Shown here in pieces: positions 54,331 to 64,000 of a stretch of 64,000 bases of DNA. The notes below the pieces were generated by a model. It had not been told where the DNA came from. It made no database searches and was given only the letters and a program-made list of their open reading frames with translations. This DNA comes from Begonia masoniana (Eukaryota > Streptophyta > Magnoliopsida > Cucurbitales > Begoniaceae). The DNA is taken from assembly GCA_022432975.1 (NCBI GenBank), contig CM039516.1, forward strand, positions 34,931,157-34,995,156, read 5' to 3'. Within the stretch, counting starts at the first letter, position 1. Every line of letters begins with the position of its first letter. The translations under genes and the position numbers were made by a program.

Positions 54331-55778
54331 TGAAAGCTTGTCCTCAAGCGATCAAAAATGCAATTCAGTTAACACAAAGAGATAATCTCAATCAAATATA
54401 AAATGCTCAACGTACTATAATAGTCAAACAATTGGAATCATGGTTTTTGGTAAATCGTCTCAGCTTGAATAAATTCATACAAAAAAACAACTCAATTACA
54501 CTTTTCAAAAGAAATAACTCATAATAGCACATTGAAAATAAATCACATAGAAATCTTCGTGTGTGTGCACGTGCAGTCTTATCTTCTTCTATTTGTCGGA
54601 TCAACTAATGTAGCTATAGGTAAGGATATCACTCTTATTTCACTCGGTTTCACTCCATTCACTCTATCGCTCATCAGCTTTGTCCACTATCCAACTAATA
54701 GCAAATATCATAAATCAAAACAAAAGTCATTAGGTCTTCACAAGCTTGTAATGAAAGGCCGGGTTAAGGGGAAGGAATTTTATGGGTTCAAGCGAATACT
54801 TAGAGCACCACTCATTCCTCCTTATTTCACCCATTCAAAACTTTCTTATATTCACTTACTGGCTTGCTGAACTCACTCAAACTTTCTTCTAATTGCTCAC
54901 CCCCAAACTTACTTCATTCAATATCACCCATATTAACTCCTTTGTCATTATTACAATACAACATCAATACAAACATAATAATTGCATAAGATAAAACCAG
55001 AACGAAAGCTAAATTGTTAAAACTGGCTCTTTTTTGTTTTTTTTTTGTTTTTTTTGTTTTTTTTGTTTTTTTTTTCAATTGACACATAACATAAATACAA
55101 CGAATTAATTGTGCAAAAAGAAATAAATGACAAAGGAGTTGCTATTGAATTTCACCAGCTCTTTTTTTTTTTTTTCAACTCTCCCCTAATTAGATCAATA
55201 TCCCTATGCTCATTTAATAGGGCAGGAAAAATATATAAGGCTGGTCTGAGTTCCGGTGACACTGAATGGTAATTAATAGGCTCAAAAGGGTAACTATGGG
55301 TGTCATTAAATGACACAACAAGGGAGGCTCAGAAAGCTCAAACGGTTTAAAGATGGCCTAAATCATTCTTTTGTTTCAGAAAAATTTCAATTCACATTCG
55401 AGAATGGTAGACAAAACTACGAAGGATTTTTCTCTCAGGGTCCTCACTATCAATACATTTGACTGGAGTTACTCTCCCTTACCGTGTTTACTCTCGTTCA
55501 CTCCCTTACAGTATCTGGGTGTCACTCTTAGTAGACTACACAAATATCACCAACAAATAGAATCAAACAAGAATGAAACGTGTTCAGATTTGTGAAAATA
55601 ACTATGTAAGCTCTGATCAATGCAACTAAAACAAATTAATCTTTTACTCAGCATTTCTCAAGGATTTAAAGCATGAATCTATTTCTATTTCAATCATCAT
55701 CGACACCTTAACCAAGATTTTAGAATGCATAACCATGTCGTATCTCAAATGTTCAACAAAGCAGAAAAATAATTGAAG
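54331..55778 (-). other. Ath-1 3' untranslated region
   Basis: Non-coding between the extra ORF and the PPT. It contains T-rich runs at 55031-55078 and 55160-55175 and one internal AAGTTTGGGGGT tract. The ORFs 54407-54604, 54532-54870 and 55371-55595 show no recognisable protein. Confidence 0.6.
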
Positions 55779-56956
55779 CTAACAAAACACCCCCAAACTT
55801 AAAATCAACATTGTCCTCAATGTTATCACAGCATACAAGAAAAATATGAAAAAGAATATCATACCTAATGGAGAGCCCGACATGTCGTCCTCCTCATTGT
55901 TGTGTGGATCGTGAAATGGCTGCAATAAATGTTCTGGATAAGTAGGGAAAGGAGGAGCTGATTGAGATGAAGATCCATGATGAGCATTGCGCGCCTCAAT
56001 ATATTGCGCTATAAATAGGGAGTGATCCAGCAAGCGCTATTCCAAACGGGTCTACCGAGCGTGGAGCCTCTCGTGTTGAGTAGTCATAGTTGCCACCATT
56101 CCTCCCACATCATCAAGCGTATAAGAGGGAGGAGGCATGGATGAAGAGGAGGCGCCGATGGTGGGTGGTGCAACAGGCTGACTTTCATAACGATGTTTCG
56201 TGCGGGCCTCTCTACGAGTGTCTCGTTCGTCTGTAGCTGCAGGATTTACATATGTGATGAGCGAAGGTTGAGGATAACGCCTTACACGAGGCATTGGCAA
56301 GGGCTGAGGCGGGATCACGGCATTTGTGTCATGTTCATCGAATCCTAAACCATTGGCTCGAGCGGTCTCGTAAGGCCAATTGGCTATGTTGGAGATATTG
56401 GAAGAGCCATACAGAGCTTGCTGCAGCCATGGTTCGTCATTGGAGCTCATAGGAACATTGGCAGAGGCACATAAGTGTGTAATTAGCACTGGATGGATGT
56501 GTCCGCTAGTGGTCGAACCTTTGGCGCATGCTAGAATATTTTGATGTATGATCTGCCCGACATTAATGGAGCGCCCCGTGAGAATGCAGTAGAGCAATAC
56601 CACTCGCTCCTTTGTCAATTGCGAATTTCGAGATGTGGGCATCAAGTTGCCCCTTAGAAACTTACACCATGCTTGAGCATACTTATTGAGGCAGTTCGAG
56701 ATGATGTGGATTGGTCTTGTTGGATCTTGTGTCGAATAAATCCAGGTGGAGCCCCGGTGGCCCATCTCTCAGAGAATTAACTCAAAAACTGGCCCGGCAT
56801 CCATCATTGTCTGAAAATCATTTGGTGTGTCGTTATCGAGGCCTAAATGAGTGTTGATGGCCTCGGTTGAAAAGTTGATGAATTTATTTCGTACTTTGAC
56901 AGGCGCATCAATGTTGGCTGCCTTGAGGTTAGCATAAAATTTGCGAACGGCATTCA
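55779..56956 (-). pseudogene. Athila post-pol ORF, C-terminal part (env-position protein)
   Basis: In one minus-strand frame: VRKFYANLKAANIDAPVKVR, INFSTEAINTHLGLDNDT and, after a TGA near 56767, STWIYSTQDPTRPIHIISNC and SQLTKERVVLLYCILTGRSI. A proline-rich part follows and, after two stops near 56050 and 56037, FPTYPEHLLQPFHDPHNNEE. The first blocks match the plant 'putative transposon protein' domain found after pol in Athila elements. The hydrophobic run at the very end (FFFIFFLYAVITLRTML) overlaps a TTGAGGACAA...AAGTTTGGGGGTG tract, so it may be translated untranslated region rather than a membrane anchor. The N-terminal part is at 60055-60280 beyond the solo LTR. Confidence 0.75.
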
Positions 56957-56961
56957 CGTTC

Positions 56962-59900
56962 TGTAATACCCGGTTTTTATATAGACCAATTCTCTATCTC
57001 TTGTAGCTAATGGTGCATTTTATATGGCAATATTAAATGTAGGGTTGGTGGATGACTAGACAAGGGCATATGAGTAATTGGAAATTTAAAAAGTGGATAA
57101 CGTATTTAAGGAAAGAGGTTTTGAGTTATTTCACGGTAGCCGCCACCCTTTCCCTCATTTCCTCTCGGTTTTTCAGCTCGAGCAGCAGGATTCTCCAGGC
57201 GATTCCCCTGTTCGATTCTCCTTCAACCTAGGTGAACTCTCCTCGTCTTCTTGTGATTTTAGTAGTTAGAAAGCTGAGGGAATACAATGTATGAAGTTTC
57301 GAGGAAAACGCTATGATTTGGTATAGATTCGGGTTTCTGTGAAATGGGAATGCACGAAGATCCGAACTCCATAATTTATTTCCTTAAACTCCTGGATTGT
57401 TTAGACTGAAGTATAACTAACATACTGCCTACGATTTTAGGTTTGAGCTAAACCGAAGTAGCTAGCAACCAAGTAATTCCAGGAGGGCCAGGTAAGTAGA
57501 GTTTGTATTTGCCTTCGGGCCTACATCACAAAACACTAGGATTTTCTTGTATGCATGAAAGTATGTTTCATTTCAATTGCCATGCATCATATTTTGGAAA
57601 GAAAAACGAAAATGAATTTACATGAAGTAACATGGTGAGTTGTGAACAGATTGGGACAATACATTTTTAAGGGAATTAATCCGCCCCTTAATCGAACATA
57701 ACTGGATTCATACCTTGGGAAAAACCGATCCACCTCCCATTGTATCAGGGATCAATCATCTGTTAAGGGAACTAATCCACCCCTTAAGTGACATATATGT
57801 GGATTCATACCCTGGGAAAGCTGATCCACCTCCCATTGTATCAGGGATCATCAGACCGGTTGAATGAATGCAATATAACTGAGGAAGAGGAATGTAGAAA
57901 TTGCATATTTAGGATTTGCATATCTTTGTACTTCCATCATTTCTTGCTCTGCTTACTTAGCATTAGGCTAATAGATGAGTTTTGTGATGTAGGTGTTGAG
58001 AATATAGCAGGTGATTTCCTTGATCGTGCAAATGAATAGATGTGGTTGGAGGAGTACTCTCATGTTCTGATTCGGCAAACTGTTGAGGCGGATTAACTGA
58101 TGTCTGCAGATATGAGAAATTAATTGACAATGATTTAGTCTGAGTATGTTGAATTTTTATAACAGTAGAGATTGCAACCTTTTGAATACATTTTAGAATT
58201 TTTGATGTTAGTGTCCTGTTGAATTTCTAGAATGCTGATTTTACGGAATTTGAGTAATACAATGAATTGAGGTGTTTTAGAATGAGTTTTGGTTAAAATG
58301 TTGAGTCCAATTGTTAGTCAAGTTTACTGTCAAATTGTTCAGTCCATCGATATGAAGTTGAGTAATACGTCTATTTGATGTTGTTTGGTAAAGTCTATCG
58401 GCAGGAGAAGAGTAGTTGTTTTGTTGTCCTACCGGTAGTTGATAAGCAGTAAACTTGCCTTCTATCGGCATACGTTTTAAAGTCACGTGATAAGCACGTA
58501 TCGGCAGAAGCTGGATAATTAAGTTATCCTGCTGACGTCATCGGCATAAGTAGGACATTCTGCTTAGCCGTTTAGCAATCGGCAGAAGTTAGATAATGGG
58601 TTTATCTGGCTGACGTCACCGGCAGGAGAAGCTGGATAATTAAGTTATCCTGCTGACGTCATCGGCAGAAGCCTGTTATTATATATGGCCTATTCCGTTG
58701 ACTAGTCGTCGGCAGCTGTGTTTGAGTCGTGACGTCATCGGCAGAAGCTGTTTGAGTCGTGACGTCATCGGCAGAAGCCTGTTATTTATATATGCCTATT
58801 CCGTTGACTAGTCGTCGGCAGCTGTGTTTGAGTCGTGACGTCATCGGCAGAAGCCTGTTATTTATATATGGCCTATTCCGTTGACTAGTCGTCGGCAGCT
58901 GTGTTTGAGTCGTGACGTCATCGGCAGAAGCCTGTTATTTATATATGGCCTATTCCGTTGACTAGTCGTCGGCAGCTGTGTTTGAGTCGTGACGTCATCG
59001 GCAGAAGCCTGTTATTTATATATGGCCTATTCCGTTGACTAGTCGTCGGCAGCTGTGTTTGAGTCGTGACGTCATCGGCAGAAGCCTGTTATTTATATAT
59101 GGCCTATTCCGTTGACTAGTCGTCGGCAGCTGTGTTTGAGTCGTGACGTCATCGGCAGAAGCCTGTTATTTATATATGGCCTATTCCGTTGACTAGTCGT
59201 CGGCAGCTGTGTTTGAGTCGTGACGTCATCGGCAGAAGCCTGTTATTTATATATGGCCTATTCCGTTGACTAGTCGTCGGCAGCTGTGTTTGAGTCGTGA
59301 CGTCATCGGCAGAAGCCTGTTATTTATATATGGCCTATTCCGTTGACTAGTCGTCGGCAGCTGTGTTTGAGTCGTGACGTCATCGGCAGAAGCCTGTTAT
59401 TTATATATGGCCTATTCCGTTGACTAGTCGTCGGCAGCTGTGTTTGAGTCGTGACGTCATCGGCAGAAGCCTGTTATTTATATATGGCCTATTCCGTTGA
59501 CTAGTCGTCGGCAGCTGTGTTTGAGTCGTGACGTCATCGGCAGAAGCCTGTTATTTATATATGGCCTATTCCGTTGACTAGTCGTCGGCAGCTGTGTTTG
59601 AGTCGTGACGTCATCGGCAGAAGCCTGTTATTTATATATGGCCTATTCCGTTGACTAGTCGTCGGCAGCTGTGTTTGAGTCGTGACGTCATCGGCAGAAG
59701 CCTGTTATTTATATATGGCCTATTCCGTTGACTAGTCGTCGGCAGCTGTGGACTAGTCGTCGGCAGGGCGTTTGACCTCTGTCACCCCATCGGTATTTAA
59801 CGATTTAAACTTTTACTTCCTTCAACTAATTATTCCTTGACACTTCAACTGATTCTTTCAAACATTATTTTACAGTTTTTATTAATTCACATCTTGTCTA

Positions 59901-60049
59901 ATGATTTTCCGCTGCAAGTTTTAACATTTTTAGGTTTTAATAAGCATCAAATCTTGATCCTCGAGTGAAATTTTAAATTGCTCCGAGAGTTCTTGGTGAT
60001 GTTTGCGTTAGTGGTAACGAACCGGGTTCAGATAACTCGGGGCGTTACA
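56962..60049 (+). mobile_element. Tek-4: 3.1-kb solo LTR of the Tek-1 family
   Basis: TGTAATACCC to GGGGCGTTACA, with a perfect 5-bp duplication CGTTC at 56957-56961 and 60050-60054. Its start, the 'gtggataacgtatttaagg' block, 'gccttcgggcctacatcac', 'aagggaattaatccgcccc' and the end match the Tek-1 LTR. It is 1 kb longer because of the 77-bp array at 58650-59750. No interior or second LTR is present, so it is a solo LTR left by recombination. Strand is given as LTR reading direction. Confidence 0.93.
58650..59750. repeat. 77-bp tandem array with TGACGTCA in each unit
   Basis: GACGTCATCGG recurs at 58655, 58731, 58761, 58837 and then every 77 bp (58914, 58991 ... 59684), with units nearly identical. 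Each unit contains TGACGTCATCGGCAGAAGCC, TTATTTATATATGGCC and CCGTTGACTAGTCG. TGACGTCA is the palindromic bZIP/TGA-factor core, TTGACT a W-box core, and TTATATAT TATA-like. Looser single copies precede the array (58495-58640). Confidence 0.95.
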
Positions 60050-60054
60050 CGTTC

Positions 60055-60280
60055 GCATCACCTCCTAACACTGCAATGGATTCCCATCCTCGCCGTTGAA
60101 GCATAGCCAAAATATTTCCATCGTTTCGATCTGGCTGGAATTGAACTTCGCAAATAATGGCCTTGTCTTTTGTCATAAAATCCTTGAAATAATTAGCTGC
60201 AGCGGGACTGATAAATTAATGCTGGATAGGGCTGAATGATACGGAAGAAGTATTGGCTCTCGAACGTTTCGGTGGCATGT
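60055..60280 (-). pseudogene. Athila post-pol ORF, N-terminal part
   Basis: The frame starts MPPKRSRANTSSVSF, has a TAA after about 20 codons, then SPAAANYFKDFMTKDKAIIC, FQPDRNDGNILAMLQRRGWE and IAVLGGDAN. It is cut at the CGTTC duplication of Tek-4 and continues in phase at 56956. The MPPKR-type start is usual for this Athila ORF. Confidence 0.72.
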
Positions 60281-61300
60281 TGAATTGCACTCAAAATATT
60301 TAACCTGTTACTGCACACAAAAGAGAAACACACCATCCAACCTGCCATACACGCCCGGAAAACAGTTAAGCATATTAGATAGTCAAGTGAGAATTCTAAA
60401 GGAAACAGAGTGCAAAAATGAGAAATCTACTTGTCTCAGGCATTTCAACAAGCACACGGTGGGCATGCATAAAAATCATGGAATCACAATCGTGCAAGAC
60501 ATATATCCGCCCACCACATGACATATAGGCAACAATGCTCCTAGTAATCTGACAATCGTAACATGAAGAATAAAGTGCAGCATTAAAAGAATTGAACATA
60601 TGCCAAAATTTGCCGCAACATGACCAACTCTCGACAGTACTCCGAACTACCTCCAAAAATTTAAAAACAGTGTACCCTAATCGAGTACAGTATCACGCAA
60701 GTGAAACACTCTCAATAATCCCAGAGGATAACTATCAATAGTGCAAGACCGAGAGTGATTGAAAATAAACAGAAAATACCCAAGTGCGAGAAAGAACAAA
60801 CAAATGCACGGGCAAGAAATGTACCTGTTGATGTGGACGAGCTCGTGATGAAAATGCTGAAGAAGGCGATAAAAATATCGATACGCGAGTGGCGAATGAT
60901 CGCAAGGAGAAAATGGGTGAAAATTTTAGGGCTCAAAGAAATCGGGGCAAATGATCGCGGCAGATGTTCGCCAGTATATAATAGAGGTGGCGAATGATCG
61001 CCACAATTGTGGCGATCAATCGCCACCTCTTCTGTTTTTGAAAACGTTAAACTATTTTTTTTTTTAACCAAATACTTGACCACTAATATAAACTACTAAT
61101 AACGAAATGCAAAATAAAGAAATGCAAACGTAAAATGCAAAGAAGAAAATAAAAATAAAAATAAAAATAAAAATAAAGAAACAAAAATGAAAGAAAAGAA
61201 AAATAAAAAAATAAAATAAAGGAAAATAAATAACTAATGGGTTACCTCCCACCGAGTGCGTGTTTTAACGTCATCAGCTTGACGATATGCTGCATCATAA
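60281..61300 (-). other. Ath-1 spacer between pol and the extra ORF
   Basis: No protein is recognised. It has near-perfect hairpins GTGGCGAATGATCGCCAC and GTGGCGATCAATCGCCAC at about 60985-61027, an A-rich (AAAAT)n-like stretch at 61145-61230 (minus-strand reading T-rich), and a conserved motif at 61235-61284. Confidence 0.6.
61235..61284 (-). promoter_or_regulatory. Conserved Athila post-pol motif
   Basis: The minus strand reads CAAGCTGATGACGTTAAAAC then ACGCACTCGGTGGGAGGTAACCC, the form of the 'gacgttaaa...gcgctt..tgggaggcaaccc' block that commonly follows pol in Athila-type elements. Its role is unknown to me. Confidence 0.55.
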
Positions 61301-64000
61301 TCAATTGAGAGTAAGAACAGACTTTGCACTGTCGAATGCACCGCCCCAATACGGTTTTAATCTTTGACCATTAACCTTGAAAGTAGATTGATCGTCACCT
61401 TGAATTTCAACAGCTCCATGAGGGAACACTTGAATAACCGTGAATGGACCTGACCATCGTGATTTGAGTTTTCCAAGAAATAACCGAAGTCGAGAATTGA
61501 ATAATAACACTTGGTGGCCTGGGCTGAATTCTTTCAATACAATATATTTATCGTGCCACGCCTTAGTCTTTTCTTTATAAATTCTCGAATTTTCATAAGC
61601 TTCTCTTCGAAATTCATCAAGTTCGTTTAACTGCAATAGTCTAGCTTCGCCAGCTGCTGGGAACTCCATATTTATCTTTTTAATAGCCCATAAAGCTCGA
61701 TGCTCCAATTCCACCGGAAGATGACAGGCTTTACCAAAAACCAAACGGTATGGCGACATACCTAATGGTGTTTTGAAAGCTGTTCGATAAGCCCAAAGAG
61801 AATCATTGAGCTTCCGTGACCACTCTTTGTGAGAAGAGCTTACCGTCTTTTCCAGAATTTGCTTGATCTCTCTATTTGAAACCTCGGTTTGACCATTAGA
61901 TTGCGGATGATAATCGAGAGCCTTGCGATGCTTTACACCATATTTCAACAATAAGGCCTCAAATTGCTTATTACATAAGTGCGTACCTTCATCACTGATA
62001 ATAGCCTGAGGAGTACCGAACCTTGTAAAAATGCTTTTGCGAAGAAAATTTAGCACCACTTTTCCGTCATTAGTAGGAGTAGCTATGGCCTCCACCCATT
62101 TCGAGACATAATCGACAGCTAAGAGAATATACTTATGATTGAAGGAGGTAGGAAACGGACCCATGAAATCGATTCCCCAAACATCAAATAATTCGACCTC
62201 TAGAATATTAGTCAATGGCATCTCATCGCGGCGTGAAATATTACCGGTACGTTGGCAACGGTCACAGGATATAGCAAATAAGTGAGCATCTCTGAAAAGT
62301 GTAGGCCAAAAGAAACCACATTGTAATACTTTCGCTGCTGTTCTCTTACCGCCGAAATGACCCCCACACTCTAGTGAATGACAATGCCGTAATATATCGT
62401 GCACTTCGTCTTCCGGAATACATCGCCGTATAACCTGATCCGCACAATGCTTGTAAAGGAATGGATCCTCCCAATAATATCGCTTAGCATCGGCAAAAAA
62501 TTTCTTTCGTTTGTGAGCGGATGGCTCTATGGGTAGCACACCACTAGCCAGAAAATTAACAATATCTGCATACCATGGTGTATTGTCGACACTAAATAGT
62601 TGCTCATCCGGGAAAGTATCAACAATAGGAACTCCATCTTCGTGCACGTGTTCTTGAGGTTCAAGTCTTGACAAGTGATCTGCCACTAGATTTTCTGTAC
62701 CTTTTTTATCTCTAATTTCCAAATCGAACTCTTGGAGTAGTAGAACCCAACGAATGAGGCGAGGCTTTGCATCTTTCTTAACCATAAGGTATTTAATGGT
62801 GGAATGATCAGTGAAAACTATTACCTTATTGCCAATAAGATAAGAACGAAATTTATCGAAGGTGAATACAACTGCAAGTAATTCTTTTTCGGTGGTAGCA
62901 TAATTCAACTGGGCATCATTAAGGACTCGGCTTGCATAGTAAATCGTGCGAAATGTCTTATCCTTGCATTGCCCTAATACTGTGCCAATTGCAAAATCAC
63001 TAGCATCACTCATAACTTCAAATGGGAGATCCCAATCTGGTGCTACAACAATAGGTGCAGAAGTGAGCTTCTCTTTTAATAAATTAAAGGCGACTAAACA
63101 TGCGTCATCAAAATGGAACTCCACCCCTTTTTCCAGCAAATTACATAATGGCTTGGTGATCTTGCTGAAATCTTGGATGAAGCGTCGATAAAAGCCGGCG
63201 TGTCCCAAGAAGCTCTTTACTCCCTTAACTGATATCGGTGGCGGTAACTTCTCAATCGTATCAATCTTGGCGCGATCCACTTCTATCCCCTTTAATGATA
63301 CCCGATGGCCTAATACAATACCTTCACGTACCATGAAATGACATTTTTCCCAATTCAATACCAAATTTGTCTCGGCACATCGTTGAAGCACCATATTCAG
63401 ATTCTCCAAACAACTATCAAAAGAAGATCCAAAAACAGAGAAATCATCCATAAATACCTCAATAATGCGTTCGACCATGTCAGAAAATTTTGCTATCATG
63501 CACCGTTGAAAAGTGGCCGGAGCGTTACAAAGACCAAAAGGCATCCATCGAAATGCAAAAGTGCCGTATGGACAAGTAAATGTAGTTTTCTCTTGGTCTT
63601 TGGGAGCAATGGGAATTTGATTATACCCAGAATAACCATCAAGAAAACAATAAAAATCATGTCCTGCGAGCCGGTCAAGCATCTGATCAATAAACGGAAG
63701 CGGGAAATGATCTTTCCTAGTCGCCTTGTTTAATTTCCTGTAATCCATACATATGCGCCAACCGGTAACAGTGCGAGTAGGAATGAGCTCATTATTTTCA
63801 TTTTTCACAACTGTCATCCCTCCTTTCTTTGGTACAACTTGAACGGGGCTAACCCATGAACTGTCAGAAATAGGGTATATCACACCAGCATCTAACCACT
63901 TTAATATTTCTTTGCGCACTACTTCTTTCATGGTAGGGTTAAGACGTCGTTGGTGTTCCACGGATGATTTATGATCTTCCTCCATAAGAATTCTGTGCAT
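61301..64000 (-). CDS. Athila Pol: reverse transcriptase, RNase H and integrase (N-terminus outside the window)
   Basis: The frame is open for 899 codons with no stop. [56 protein letters not shown], and active site FMDDFSVFG. RNase [46 protein letters not shown]. Integrase: zinc-binding [15 protein letters not shown]...CDRCQRTG and catalytic aspartates in GIDFMGPF and ISDEGTHL with glutamate in [14 protein letters not shown]. The C-terminal stretch is [20 protein letters not shown] and ends LKPYWGG. Key residues are all present, so this is the most intact Pol in the window. Gag and protease would lie beyond 64000. The Met at 64000 is simply the window edge. Confidence 0.95.
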   Translation of the reverse strand: MHRILMEEDHKSSVEHQRRLNPTMKEVVRKEILKWLDAGVIYPISDSSWVSPVQVVPKKGGMTVVKNENNELIPTRTVTGWRICMDYRKLNKATRKDHFPLPFIDQMLDRLAGHDFYCFLDGYSGYNQIPIAPKDQEKTTFTCPYGTFAFRWMPFGLCNAPATFQRCMIAKFSDMVERIIEVFMDDFSVFGSSFDSCLENLNMVLQRCAETNLVLNWEKCHFMVREGIVLGHRVSLKGIEVDRAKIDTIEKLPPPISVKGVKSFLGHAGFYRRFIQDFSKITKPLCNLLEKGVEFHFDDACLVAFNLLKEKLTSAPIVVAPDWDLPFEVMSDASDFAIGTVLGQCKDKTFRTIYYASRVLNDAQLNYATTEKELLAVVFTFDKFRSYLIGNKVIVFTDHSTIKYLMVKKDAKPRLIRWVLLLQEFDLEIRDKKGTENLVADHLSRLEPQEHVHEDGVPIVDTFPDEQLFSVDNTPWYADIVNFLASGVLPIEPSAHKRKKFFADAKRYYWEDPFLYKHCADQVIRRCIPEDEVHDILRHCHSLECGGHFGGKRTAAKVLQCGFFWPTLFRDAHLFAISCDRCQRTGNISRRDEMPLTNILEVELFDVWGIDFMGPFPTSFNHKYILLAVDYVSKWVEAIATPTNDGKVVLNFLRKSIFTRFGTPQAIISDEGTHLCNKQFEALLLKYGVKHRKALDYHPQSNGQTEVSNREIKQILEKTVSSSHKEWSRKLNDSLWAYRTAFKTPLGMSPYRLVFGKACHLPVELEHRALWAIKKINMEFPAAGEARLLQLNELDEFRREAYENSRIYKEKTKAWHDKYIVLKEFSPGHQVLLFNSRLRLFLGKLKSRWSGPFTVIQVFPHGAVEIQGDDQSTFKVNGQRLKPYWGGAFDSAKSVLTLN

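Larger units (their letters stand above)
51688..64000 (-). mobile_element. Ath-1: Athila-type Ty3/gypsy element, continuing beyond the window
   Basis: On the minus strand: pol (64000-61301, cut by the window), a spacer with the conserved post-pol motif, an additional ORF starting MPPKRSR near 60280, purine-rich tracts and a 3' LTR (51688-54314, TGATAAGTG to GTGTTACA). The left flank is GTACC (51683-51687), which should be repeated beyond 64000. The RT/integrase style and the extra ORF after pol place it in the Athila lineage. It is interrupted by hAT-3 in the LTR and by solo LTR Tek-4 in the extra ORF. Confidence 0.88.

Noticed and set aside
55779..55860. Transmembrane anchor of an envelope protein
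   Set aside because: The hydrophobic end of the frame overlaps a TTGAGGACAA/AAGTTTGGGGGTG non-coding tract, and two stops separate it from the rest of the ORF.
58650..59750. CRISPR-like array
   Set aside because: Whole 77-bp units are repeated without unique spacers, in a plant LTR.

Overview
This window is nuclear DNA of a flowering plant from a repeat-rich, probably heterochromatic region. It is almost entirely retrotransposons inserted into one another: Ty1/copia elements of at least three families, chromovirus-type and Athila-type Ty3/gypsy elements, a Cassandra TRIM, and three hAT-type DNA transposons. I see no intact cellular gene. Two cellular gene fragments are present: an SMXL (Clp-N) piece at 1446-1976 and a SAUR reading frame carried inside a small hAT element at 53368-53679. 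Species cannot be named from the sequence.

Layout, left to right (labels are mine). 1-303: edge of an Athila LTR (Ath-0) inserted into a copia gag. 304-1437: 5' part of minus-strand copia Cop-1. 1446-1976: SMXL fragment. 1977-3320: Ale-type copia Ale-1 (minus), cut by Tek-1, a full-length Ty3 chromovirus (3321-15079, TSD GAGGA). The 5' LTR of Tek-1 is split by hAT-1 (4451-7433, 8-bp TSD). 15085-17123: reverse-oriented LTR Tek-2. 17839-22407: decayed Tork-like copia (minus). 23626-24386: hAT transposase fragment (hAT-2). 24387-50410: a cluster of related copia elements (Cop-2 to Cop-5) in both orientations, with chimeric LTRs and inverted junctions. Cop-5 is cut at 39902 by Tek-3 (39903-47942, TSD AAAGA), a non-coding large-LTR element, and the 3' LTR of Tek-3 is cut by a complete Cassandra TRIM (46526-47364, TSD CTGTA) whose LTRs carry 5S rRNA-like sequence. 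50934-51687: Ale-2 fragment, cut by Athila element Ath-1 (minus strand, 51688 to beyond 64000). The 3' LTR of Ath-1 holds hAT-3 (52792-53873, TSD TCATCAAT) with the SAUR sequence. Its env-position ORF is cut by a 3.1-kb solo LTR, Tek-4 (56962-60049, TSD CGTTC).

Most polyproteins keep one reading frame broken by a few nonsense substitutions, so many insertions look fairly recent. The most notable points are: a start codon and 5' splice site inside the LTR of the Cop family; a 77-bp tandem array in the Tek-4 LTR carrying TGACGTCA, TTGACT and a TATA-like stretch in every unit; GCGATC-type palindromes shared by LTRs of unrelated superfamilies and by a hAT element; the captured SAUR frame; and a strongly C-depleted non-coding interior in Tek-3.
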